A stretch of DNA of 5,619 bases, taken from NCBI GenBank assembly GCA_039934875.1, contig JBDTLH010000040.1:1-5619 (forward strand), given 5' to 3'. The stretch comes from JBDTLH01 sp039934875. Lineage in GTDB: Bacteria > Acidobacteriota > Terriglobia > Terriglobales > Acidobacteriaceae. Both the position numbers and the translations under genes were made by a program. The first letter of the stretch is position 1, and every line of letters begins with the position of its first letter. Positions 1 to 5,619 of this stretch are shown here, in pieces. The notes beneath the pieces were generated by a model, which worked only from the letters and a program-made list of their open reading frames with translations, had not been told where the DNA came from and did not search any database.

Positions 1-1
1 C

Positions 2-571
2 GTCAGCTCGGCAACCGGCAAACCAGGAGGCGCCGTCGCCGCCGAGCTGACGCATCCGCTCTTCGATCCAACCAACGGCTACCTCTTGCTGCCTCAGGGA
101 ACCCTGCTTGAAGGCAAAATCATGCGCGCTAAACCGGCGCGGCGTCTGGCGCGCAACGGTCAGCTCCGCTTCATCTTCACATCCGTCGAGTTGCCGGGAG
201 AACTCGTGCGCACCATGCACGGACAGCTTACCGCCGCTGAGGGCGATCCCAATGCCCATCTCAAGCTCGATTCCGAGGGCGCGGCGCAGGCGCAATCACC
301 GAAGAACAAATATCTCGCCCCCCTCACTGTTGCCCTGCTGGCTACCGCCGCGCAGCACGATGATGAGGGCGGCGGCCCGCAATCCTTCCTCGCCGGAGGC
401 TTCGGCCTCATCGGCAGGGTCGTCGTGCTCGCCGCGCGCTCCACCCCCGTCTCCTCCGGCTTCGCCTACTACGGACTTTCGCGCTCGGTCTACTCCCGCC
501 TCATCGCCCGCGGACATGATGTGATTTTTCCCAAAAACACCAGGCTGGAAATTCAGGTGGGGGAGCGATAG
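2..571 (+). CDS. 3' part of a conserved-looking envelope-type protein of unknown function (5' end outside window)
   Basis: The frame is open from base 2, with no stop until TAG at 569-571, so 189 residues of the C-terminal part are visible. A TTG at 86-88 could be read as a start, but protein-like sequence continues upstream of it, so the true start is probably left of the window. Visible points: a LPQGT motif at visible residues 30-34 followed by LLEGK, a basic stretch (KPARRLARNGQLRF), a hydrophobic glycine-rich stretch at about 129-147, and an ending with FPKNT at 176-180. Paired 'P-x-G/N-T' motifs with a beta-rich pattern between them faintly recall the C-terminal beta domain of VirB10/TrbI-like proteins. 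This is an inference from texture, not a family match. No catalytic motif is seen. Codons favour C at the third position, unlike the two downstream genes. I am confident it is coding and unsure of its role. Confidence 0.7.
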   Translation, partial: VSSATGKPGGAVAAELTHPLFDPTNGYLLLPQGTLLEGKIMRAKPARRLARNGQLRFIFTSVELPGELVRTMHGQLTAAEGDPNAHLKLDSEGAAQAQSPKNKYLAPLTVALLATAAQHDDEGGGPQSFLAGGFGLIGRVVVLAARSTPVSSGFAYYGLSRSVYSRLIARGHDVIFPKNTRLEIQVGER

Positions 572-647
572 CGTAGCGGCCTCCATGTTCTCCGAGGGGA
601 TGGGAGACGGCAATGTGGCCGCGTGATGTTGTGATCGGGCTACTCCA

Positions 648-664
648 ACGCGCGCAGCGCGCGT
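648..664. repeat. Perfect short inverted repeat (hairpin) after the left gene
   Basis: The arms ACGCGCG (648-654) and CGCGCGT (658-664) pair perfectly around a 3-base loop, starting 76 bases after the stop of the left gene. A GC-rich stem in this place could take part in 3' end formation. No T-run follows, so it is not a standard intrinsic terminator and is listed only as a hairpin. Confidence 0.5.
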
Positions 665-812
665 CGGTGGCGTGCTTCTTCAGTTTGGAATCTATTGGCG
701 AGTGAGTGCGTGGATTTTTTGTGCTGAAGAGGCATGGCATGACGGTCATCAGCAGCGAGACACGCTTGGGATAAGTATGGTAGAGGGAAATGCTGTAGTG
801 CATACCTGACGC

Positions 813-846
813 AGGTCCTTCGTCGCTGCGCTCCTCAGGATGACAA
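813..846. repeat. Intergenic interspersed repeat, copy 1
   Basis: This 34-base stretch contains CTTCGTCG and CTCAGGAT. It matches 3786-3819 at 28 of 34 positions without gaps, by my alignment. Both copies are in spacers and in the same orientation. The wording 'CTTCGTCG..GCGCTC..CTCAGGATGAC' resembles short intergenic repeats I recall from acidobacterial genomes; that part is memory and not shown by this window. No ORF or transposase is attached. What it does is unknown. Confidence 0.5.
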
Positions 847-890
847 TACTTGGAGAAAGGCTGAATGACAATAATTTGGAGAAGCCTGAA
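841..890. repeat. Imperfect 25-base tandem repeat, two units
   Basis: Units 841-865 and 866-890 both begin TGACAATA, have TTGGAGAA in the middle and end CTGAA. They align with one compensating gap on each side and very few substitutions. A decayed third unit may follow at 891-913 (begins TGAC, ends AGGCTGAA). The first unit begins inside the right end of the interspersed repeat, so the tandem array looks grown from that element's end. Confidence 0.55.
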
Positions 891-1038
891 TGACGTGTTG
901 CAGACAGGCTGAATTTCAAAGATAGTCGGGGTCTGACACGTTACTTGTGCAGCTATGGACTATTATTTATTGCGATTGGATTGCAGAGGCAGACAGGAAT
1001 TTCTGTGCCGCTCCTGGCGCGGGGCTTTCCTGGTTTGA

Positions 1039-1094
1039 GCGGCTAACGCCGCCCGAATCGTTCAGTGATTTGTCTCCCGGATGAAACCCGGGAG
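1039..1094. repeat. Two adjacent small hairpins upstream of the permease gene
   Basis: The first hairpin pairs GCGGC (1039-1043) with GCCGC (1048-1052) around the loop TAAC. The second pairs CTCCCGG (1074-1080) with CCGGGAG (1088-1094) around a 7-base loop. Both stems are perfect. No T-run follows either, so they are not typical terminators. They lie 68-123 bases before the permease start and could be REP-like intergenic elements or part of its leader. No function can be assigned from the sequence. Confidence 0.4.
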
Positions 1095-1146
1095 CCTACC
1101 TGAATTTACTTTTGCCCCGCAGCTCGAGCTCGAAAACTAACACGCT

Positions 1147-1154
1147 GAAGAGGG
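1147..1154 (+). promoter_or_regulatory. Ribosome binding site that supports the TTG start of the permease
   Basis: The purine run GAAGAGGG ends 7 bases before TTG 1162-1164. An in-frame TAA sits at 1138-1140, and no ATG or GTG lies between it and the TTG. The first in-frame ATG downstream would remove the start of the first membrane segment. The site therefore decides for the TTG start. Confidence 0.55.
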
Positions 1155-1161
1155 CCTGCCA

Positions 1162-3624
1162 TTGGTCGAGAAGCTGCTGCTGGATATTCGTTATGCACTT
1201 CGTGTGCTGCGTAAATCTCCTGCGTTTACGGCCATAGCCGTTCTTACGCTAATGCTGGGGATTGGGGCCAACGTCGTCGTCTTCGGAGTGTTGAATGCGG
1301 TGCTGCTGCAGCCGCTGGGTGTGAGGGATGAGCCGAGCCTGTATCAGGTCCGCCATCAGGCCTGGATGAGCGGGAGATTGCTGACAACGTCGTATCCGGC
1401 GTTTGAGGATTTTCGGCGGCGCACCACTACGTTCAGCGGGATGGCCGGGATCTATGGATATTCCGATGCGGGACTGAGCTGGGGCAACGCGGTGATGCGG
1501 GTCTCCGGCGATGAGGTCACCGGCAACTATTTCGATCTGCTGGGTGTGGAGCCGGAGGCGGGGCGGTTCTTTCACGCGGCGGACGAGCATGGTCCGGATT
1601 CAGCGCCGTATGTGGTATTGAGCGATGATTTGTGGCGAAGCGCATTTCATGCCGATCAAGGCATAGTGGGGACGACTGTGGAGCTTAACCAGCATCCATT
1701 TACGGTGTTGGGCGTAGCGCCGGCGAGCTTCCACGGCGCGGAGCGGTTTGTGTGGCCGGACTACTGGATTCCCATGGTGAACGAGGAGCAGGTGCAGGGG
1801 TCGGATTACCTGCACAGCCGGACATCCGTAGCGGTCACGGTGGTTGGCCGGCTTAGACCGGGAGTGACGCCGCGGCAGGCGACGGACAATTTGAATGCGA
1901 TCGCGGCCGCGCTGGCGAAGGAGTATCCGGCGACGGACGACGGACAGTTGCTGCGGCTGGTTCATCCGGGGCTCTACGGAGACGAAGAGGACGTCATTCG
2001 CGGGTTCCTTTGGAGCGTGGCGCTGCTGGCGCTGCTGGTGCTGGCCGCGGCGTGCGCGAACCTGGCGAGTCTATTTGCGGCGCGAGCGGCGGACCGCAGC
2101 TGGGAGCTGGCGCTGCGAGTGGCCCTGGGATCGAGCCAGCGGCGGCTGGTGGGGCAACTCTTGACTGAGGCTTTGCTGATATCGCTGGCAGGCGGAGCAG
2201 CGGGACTGGCGAGTGCGGAGCTGCTGTTGGGGATGCTGAACCGGTGGCATCCCTCTTTTGGCGGTCATCTGGCGGTCAGCGTCGATGTGCGCGTGTACCT
2301 GGCGGCCCTGGGGCTGACACTGGGAAGCGCGCTACTGTTTGGCATAGCGCCGGCGCGGCAGACCTGGCAGAGCAGTCCGTTGCAGATAATGATAATGAAG
2401 GGCGGAGCCGTGGATGCCGTGCACGGGCAGCGGTTTTTCATGCGGGACCTGCTGTTGGGCGCACAGATCGCCATCTGCACGCTGCTGGTGACCGCGTCGC
2501 TGGTGGCGGTGCGCGGGATGATCGGTGCGATGGATGCTCCGCTGGGCTTTGAGCCGCAGGGCGCAATGCTGGCTCGGGTGGACGCGAGCGAGGGAGAGGC
2601 AGGGGAGGTGACGCTCGCGAAACAGAGAGCGATGATGGAGGCGGCGCGGAGCATTCCGGGTGTGACGGCGGCGGGTACGGTGAGCCGCACGCCGATGACC
2701 GGCGGGATGCATGGGATTCCCGTTTACCGGCCGGGGACGACAGAGTTCCGGGCAAGAAATTCTGTGCTGGCACCCTATGTGTTTCCCATGTCGCCGGGAT
2801 ATCTGGAGGCTGCCGGCATTCGGCTGCTGAGGGGGCGGGACGTCTCCTGGCAGGACCTCACGAAGACGCCGTATGTGGCGATCGTGAACCAAACCTTCGC
2901 ACGCAAGATGTTCGGAAAAGCGCAGTGGGGAAAAACGCAGCGGGGCGAAGCGCCGGCGATCGGAGAGAGGTTCATTCTGTGGGGCAAGCTGACGGAGGTG
3001 GTGGGCGTGGCGCAAGACGGCAAGTACCACGACCTGCAGGAGTCGCCGCAGCCTGTGGTGTATCTGCCGCTGTCGCAAAGCGAGGACAGCGGAGGGGTGC
3101 TGGTGGTGCGGTCGCGGCGGACGCCAAACGAGATGGCGGCGGCGCTCGAACGCACGTTGAGTGGCATCGAGCCGAATGTGCCAATCACGGTCGAGAGCTG
3201 GCCCGATGCGCTGGCGGGTATGCTGTTTCCGGGGCGGGCGGCGACCATGGCGCTGGGCATTATGGGCCTGTTGGCGGTGATGCTGGCGGTGACGGGCATC
3301 TTCGGGATGGCGGCCTACAACGTGAGCCGGAGGATGAAGGAGCTGGGCATTCGGGTGGCCTTGGGCGCGGGAAAGGCGCAACTGATGAGCGCGGCGGTGG
3401 GGCGCCCCATAGTGCTGCTGGGGGCGGGATCGGCGGTGGGTCTGCTGGCGGGAGTTTTCGCGAGCCGGTTGCTGAGGCAGATCGTGTATCAGGCAAATCC
3501 GAGCGATCCTGTGGTGGTAGTGGGCGCGGTGTTGACGATGGCGCTACTGGGCATTGCCGCGTCCGCCATTCCAGCCCGGCGAGCGCTGGCCGCCGATCCC
3601 GCGAAACTCATGCGGGAAGAGTAG
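1162..3624 (+). CDS. ADOP-type (MacB/FtsX-like) duplicated orphan ABC permease, complete
   Basis: An 820-residue inner-membrane protein starting at TTG 1162 and ending at TAG 3622-3624. The N-terminus 'DIRYALRVLRKSPAFTAIAVL' followed by LGIGAN is the hallmark of the acidobacterial duplicated orphan permease family. The layout is two tandem MacB/FtsX units. Unit one has membrane segment ~21-43, a MacB-type periplasmic domain ~50-270, then segments ~281-306, 331-358 and 377-397. Unit two has segment ~428-450, a periplasmic domain ~455-690, then segments ~694-719, 743-768 and 782-804. The duplication is visible in ELALRVALG (315-323) and ELGIRVALG (727-735). The ending ADPAKLMREE is typical. MacB/FtsX relatives transmit ATPase-driven movement to the periplasm or export substrates; for ADOPs the substrate and partner are unknown. 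No ABC ATPase gene adjoins it here, which fits the 'orphan' label. Residues 585-599 carry a tandem 5-residue insertion. The family call is secure; the role is not. Confidence 0.93.
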   Translation: MVEKLLLDIRYALRVLRKSPAFTAIAVLTLMLGIGANVVVFGVLNAVLLQPLGVRDEPSLYQVRHQAWMSGRLLTTSYPAFEDFRRRTTTFSGMAGIYGYSDAGLSWGNAVMRVSGDEVTGNYFDLLGVEPEAGRFFHAADEHGPDSAPYVVLSDDLWRSAFHADQGIVGTTVELNQHPFTVLGVAPASFHGAERFVWPDYWIPMVNEEQVQGSDYLHSRTSVAVTVVGRLRPGVTPRQATDNLNAIAAALAKEYPATDDGQLLRLVHPGLYGDEEDVIRGFLWSVALLALLVLAAACANLASLFAARAADRSWELALRVALGSSQRRLVGQLLTEALLISLAGGAAGLASAELLLGMLNRWHPSFGGHLAVSVDVRVYLAALGLTLGSALLFGIAPARQTWQSSPLQIMIMKGGAVDAVHGQRFFMRDLLLGAQIAICTLLVTASLVAVRGMIGAMDAPLGFEPQGAMLARVDASEGEAGEVTLAKQRAMMEAARSIPGVTAAGTVSRTPMTGGMHGIPVYRPGTTEFRARNSVLAPYVFPMSPGYLEAAGIRLLRGRDVSWQDLTKTPYVAIVNQTFARKMFGKAQWGKTQRGEAPAIGERFILWGKLTEVVGVAQDGKYHDLQESPQPVVYLPLSQSEDSGGVLVVRSRRTPNEMAAALERTLSGIEPNVPITVESWPDALAGMLFPGRAATMALGIMGLLAVMLAVTGIFGMAAYNVSRRMKELGIRVALGAGKAQLMSAAVGRPIVLLGAGSAVGLLAGVFASRLLRQIVYQANPSDPVVVVGAVLTMALLGIAASAIPARRALAADPAKLMREE
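2914..2943 (+). repeat. In-frame 15-base tandem duplication inside the permease gene
   Basis: GGAAAAGCGCAGTGG (2914-2928) is followed directly by GGAAAAACGCAGCGG (2929-2943), 13 of 15 identical. They encode GKAQW and GKTQR at residues 585-594, and GEAPA follows as a possible eroded third unit. It lies in the second periplasmic domain between the MFGK and IGERF segments, where MacB-type proteins usually have a short variable loop, so it probably lengthens a surface loop without breaking the fold. Confidence 0.7.
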
Positions 3625-3785
3625 GCAGGTGGCAGCCTCTCTACGGAAAATGCTATCAAATCCAGAGGGCATAGAGCACTATTCTCGCGACCGGCTTGAG
3701 GAGTAGTTATCAATCAGGTGTAGAGCGCAGATGAGGCTGCTTGGTCCGTCCGATTGAGGCTAGTTTGTTGCGAGTGCGGCACGCG

Positions 3786-3819
3786 AGGTGCTTCGTCGAT
3801 GCTCTGCTCAGGATCATAA
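3786..3819. repeat. Intergenic interspersed repeat, copy 2
   Basis: This is the second copy of the 34-base element at 813-846, with six substitutions, in the 238-base spacer (3625-3862) between the permease and clpB. It keeps CTTCGTCG and CTCAGGAT. It ends 43 bases before the clpB start, so it could overlap that gene's leader or promoter region. Confidence 0.5.
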
Positions 3820-3862
3820 GGCGTAGGCGGCTACGCTCGAAAACTCAAAGGCAGGTTTTTAT

Positions 3863-5308
3863 ATGGCGATACATTGGGATAAGTTGACGCAGAAGTCGCA
3901 GGAGGCTTTGCAGGCGGCGGGGCAGATTGCAACCGAGCATGGCAATGCGGAGTTGTTGCCGATCCATTTGCTGGTGGCGCTGCTGACGGACAAGGACAAT
4001 ATTGTCGTCCCGCTACTGGCGGGTTTGGGCGCGGGTTCGCGGCCGGAGCAGATGCTGACGGAGGCGCGGCGGGCGGTGGAGCGGTTGCCGAAGGTCTCCG
4101 GAGGGGGCGGCTCTTATCAGGCGCAGATGGCGAATGCAACCCAGCAGGTGATCGAGCAGGCGTTCAAAGAGGCGGAGCAATTCAAGGACGAATATGTTTC
4201 GACCGAGCACATCTTGCTGGCGATGGCGAAGGGGAAGGACGGTGCGGCGTCGGAGCTGTTGCGCCAGCATGGGGTGACGCACGCGGCGTTGTTGAAACAA
4301 TTGCAGCAGGTGAGGGGATCGCATCGGGTGACCGATCAGAACCCGGAGGCGAAGTATCAGGCGCTGGATAAGTATGCCAAGGACCTGACGGAGCTGGCGC
4401 GCAAGGGCAAGCTCGACCCGGTGATTGGGCGGGATGAGGAGATACGGCGGGTGGTGCAGGTGCTGTCGCGGCGCACGAAGAATAATCCGGTGCTGATTGG
4501 CGAGCCGGGGGTGGGTAAGACGGCGATCGTCGAGGGGCTGGCGCGGCGCGTGATATCGGGCGATGTGCCGGAGATATTGAAAGACAAGCGGGTGATCTCG
4601 CTCGATCTGGGATCGATGCTGGCAGGGGCGAAGTATCGCGGCGAGTTCGAAGACCGATTGAAGGCGGTGCTGAAAGAGATTGAAGACGCGCAGGGCAAGA
4701 TCATTTTGTTCATCGATGAGCTGCATACGCTGGTGGGTGCGGGCGCGGCGGAGGGGGCGATTGATGCCTCGAACATGCTGAAGCCGGCGCTGGCGCGTGG
4801 CGAGCTGCGCGCGATTGGCGCGACCACGCTGAATGAATATCGCAAATATATCGAGAAGGACGCGGCGCTCGAACGGCGTTTTCAAATTGTGTTTGTGGGC
4901 GAGCCGAATGTGGAGGACACGATCTCGATCCTGCGCGGGTTGAAGGAGAAATACGAGGCGCACCATCATGTGCGCATCAAGGATTCGGCGCTGGTGGCGG
5001 CGGCGACCTTGTCGCATCGTTATATCAGCGACCGTTTTCTTCCCGACAAGGCAATTGATTTGATGGATGAGGCGGCGGCGGCGCTGGCGATCCAGATCGG
5101 GTCGGTGCCGGTGGAGATTGATGATCTGGAGCGGCGGCGGACGCAGCTAGAGATTGAGAAGCAGGCGTTGAAGCGGGAGAAGGACGTGAATTCCAAAGAG
5201 CGTTTGCAGGTTGTGGAGCGCGAGCTGGCGGAGTTGGGCGAGCAGGTGAATTCGCTGCGCGCGCTGGGAGGAGGAGAAGAGCAGCATCACCCGGCTCAGC
5301 GATTTTAA
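3863..5308 (+). CDS. clpB: ClpB (Hsp100 disaggregase), 5' part up to a premature stop after a frameshift
   Basis: ClpB is a cytoplasmic hexameric AAA+ unfoldase that, with DnaK/DnaJ/GrpE, pulls polypeptides out of aggregates. Start ATG 3863 is preceded by AAAGGCAGG (ends 7 bases before it) and gives the family N-terminus. Seen in order: Clp N domain with two repeats (~1-150) joined by a GGGGS linker near 80-84; first AAA+ domain from ~160 with Walker A GEPGVGKT (213-220), pore-loop Tyr258 in AKYRGEF, Walker B with Asp285-Glu286 (FIDELH), and arginine fingers Arg338-Arg339 (LERRF); start of the M-domain coiled coil from ~415. All key residues of this half are present, shifted by +7 from E. coli numbering. 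After Ala467 the frame is lost: 14 unrelated residues follow, then TAA 5306-5308. The resulting 481-residue product would lack most of the M domain and all of the second AAA+ domain (the family is about 860 residues), so it should not disaggregate. The ClpB sequence continues in another frame from 5265. No CIRCE element is seen upstream. Confidence 0.93.
   Translation: MAIHWDKLTQKSQEALQAAGQIATEHGNAELLPIHLLVALLTDKDNIVVPLLAGLGAGSRPEQMLTEARRAVERLPKVSGGGGSYQAQMANATQQVIEQAFKEAEQFKDEYVSTEHILLAMAKGKDGAASELLRQHGVTHAALLKQLQQVRGSHRVTDQNPEAKYQALDKYAKDLTELARKGKLDPVIGRDEEIRRVVQVLSRRTKNNPVLIGEPGVGKTAIVEGLARRVISGDVPEILKDKRVISLDLGSMLAGAKYRGEFEDRLKAVLKEIEDAQGKIILFIDELHTLVGAGAAEGAIDASNMLKPALARGELRAIGATTLNEYRKYIEKDAALERRFQIVFVGEPNVEDTISILRGLKEKYEAHHHVRIKDSALVAAATLSHRYISDRFLPDKAIDLMDEAAAALAIQIGSVPVEIDDLERRRTQLEIEKQALKREKDVNSKERLQVVERELAELGEQVNSLRALGGGEEQHHPAQRF
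4312..4330 (+). promoter_or_regulatory. Possible internal translation start of clpB (GTG codon 156 with upstream GAGGGG)
   Basis: GAGGGG (4312-4317) lies 10 bases before the in-frame GTG at 4328-4330, which codes for Val156 in HRVTDQ. E. coli clpB has a known internal GTG start at Val149, giving a shorter form without the N domain. With the constant +7 offset seen in this protein's motifs, Val156 is the same position. Use of this site is inferred; the spacing is slightly long. Confidence 0.35.
5257..5264 (+). other. GC dinucleotide run at the clpB frameshift point
   Basis: Four GC units stand where the ClpB reading passes from the frame of 3863 to the frame of 5265. Adding one GC unit would read L-R-A-R-W-E-E-E-K and restore one continuous ClpB. 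Loss of a unit by replication slippage, or a base-calling or assembly error in this run, are both plausible causes. Confidence 0.7.
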
Positions 5309-5619
5309 GGAAACGGTAGAGGCGCTGCGTTTTGAGATGGAGACGGCGACACGCAAGGGCGATCTGGAGCGGGCGGCGCAGATCCAGTATGGCGAGTTGC
5401 CGCAGGCGGAGCGCGAGTTAGCAAAGCTGAACGCGAACCTCGACAAGAGCACGGAGAAGGCGCGCATGTTGAAAGAAGAGGTGGATGAAGAAGACATTGC
5501 GAAGATCGTCTCCAAGTGGACCGGGATTCCCGTCAGCAAGATGCTGGAGGGCGAGGTGAAGAAGCTGGTGGAGATGGAGCCGCGGCTGCGCGAGCGAGTG
5601 ATCGGACAAGACCATGCGC
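5265..5619 (+). pseudogene. clpB: Out-of-frame continuation of clpB (rest of M domain to start of second AAA+ domain), cut by window edge
   Basis: In the frame beginning TGG 5265 the sequence is open to the right edge (118 codons) and is plainly ClpB: WEEEKSSI, then KGDLERAAQIQYGELP, a second coiled-coil stretch, then VSKWTGIPVSKMLEGE and ERVIGQDHA, the linker and entry into the second AAA+ domain. It belongs to the same gene as 3863-5308. There is no start codon with a good ribosome binding site at its head; the first in-frame ATG is 5337-5339. With one residue restored at the break, the tyrosine of IQYGELP (5388-5390) becomes residue 510, keeping the +7 offset to E. coli ClpB (Tyr503, from memory). 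Walker A of the second AAA+ domain lies beyond the window, so whether the rest is intact is unknown. Either an inactivated gene or a sequence error. Confidence 0.85.

Larger units (their letters stand above)
572..1161. other. 590-base intergenic region without a convincing gene, rich in small repeats
   Basis: No frame here has both coding-like composition and a recognisable product. Base composition drops from the G+C-rich coding texture to mixed sequence, with an AT-rich patch near 955-975. It holds a perfect hairpin at 648-664, an interspersed repeat copy at 813-846, an imperfect tandem repeat at 841-890 and two hairpins within 1039-1094. There is no clear rho-independent terminator with a T-run after the left gene, and no promoter with two good boxes. 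It looks like non-coding, repeat-modified spacer. The promoter of the downstream permease should lie in its right part, but I cannot place it. Confidence 0.6.

Noticed and set aside
501..803. A 100-codon minus-strand open frame overlapping the end of the left gene and the spacer
   Set aside because: It overlaps the coding 3' end of the left gene, has no recognisable domain, no clear ribosome binding site, and an amino-acid make-up (many H, R, S, P) typical of a shadow frame. It could be part of a conserved spacer repeat but not a supported gene.
945..973. Possible promoter TTGTGC - 17 bases - TATTGC in the AT-rich patch
   Set aside because: Each box matches only three of six consensus bases, and it lies almost 190 bases before the permease start. 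The better -10 like TATTAT (961-966) has no -35 at proper spacing.
2332..3381. A 349-codon minus-strand open frame inside the permease gene
   Set aside because: It is antisense to a well-supported permease; its composition (very rich in R, H, Q, P) is that of the complement of a G-rich coding sequence.
3633..3668. Terminator after the permease from CCTCT and AGAGG
   Set aside because: Only a 5-base stem around a loop of 26 bases, without a T-run.
2925..3674. A 249-codon plus-strand frame overlapping the permease 3' end
   Set aside because: Gly/Arg/Ala-rich low-complexity translation in an alternative frame of the permease; no independent coding signal.
3696..3724. Possible sigma-70 or heat-shock promoter for clpB (TTGAGG / CTTGAG)
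   Set aside because: No matching -10 box of either type at correct spacing; TGTAGA matches only half the consensus.
3625..3862. CIRCE heat-shock operator upstream of clpB
   Set aside because: Only an isolated GAGTGC is present near 3773; no GCACTC partner at the nine-base spacing.
4013..5017. A 334-codon minus-strand open frame inside clpB
   Set aside because: It is antisense to conserved ClpB domains, dominated by R, L, H and Q, with no family resemblance.
5257..5308. Programmed frameshifting in clpB as a regulatory device
   Set aside because: No known slippery sequence or correctly placed stimulatory element; ClpB genes are not known to use recoding, and slippage or error at the GC run is simpler.

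Overview
The window most likely comes from the phylum Acidobacteriota (Terriglobia / Acidobacteriaceae type). The main evidence is an 820-residue permease with the layout and wording of the acidobacterial duplicated orphan permease (ADOP) family. High G+C, G- or C-rich wobble positions and short intergenic repeats are compatible with this. Genus cannot be told from the sequence. All recognisable genes lie on the + strand.

Layout. (1) 2-571: the 3' end of a gene entering from the left; its product is an unrecognised, secreted- or envelope-type protein with a faint VirB10/TrbI-like feel. (2) 572-1161: about 590 bases with no convincing gene, holding a perfect short hairpin, one copy of a 34-base interspersed repeat, an imperfect 25-base tandem repeat and two small hairpins. 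(3) 1162-3624: a complete ADOP/MacB-FtsX type permease with a TTG start and no ABC ATPase gene beside it. (4) 3625-3862: a 238-base spacer with a second copy of the interspersed repeat. (5) 3863 to the right edge: clpB, the Hsp100 protein disaggregase, broken by a frameshift in the middle (M) coiled-coil domain. As the sequence reads, translation stops at 5306-5308, giving 481 residues. The remaining ClpB sequence continues in another frame to the end of the window.

The three genes do not look like one pathway or operon: they are separated by 590 and 238 bases and have unrelated roles (envelope protein of unknown job, membrane permease, cytoplasmic protein quality control). The left gene is C-rich on the + strand and the other two are strongly G-rich, so base composition changes sign across the repeat-bearing spacer.

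I found no convincing new multi-gene system, CRISPR array, RNA gene or complete mobile element. The most informative oddities are the clpB frameshift at a GC dinucleotide run, a possible conserved internal GTG start in clpB, the repeated intergenic elements, and a 15-base in-frame tandem duplication in the permease.
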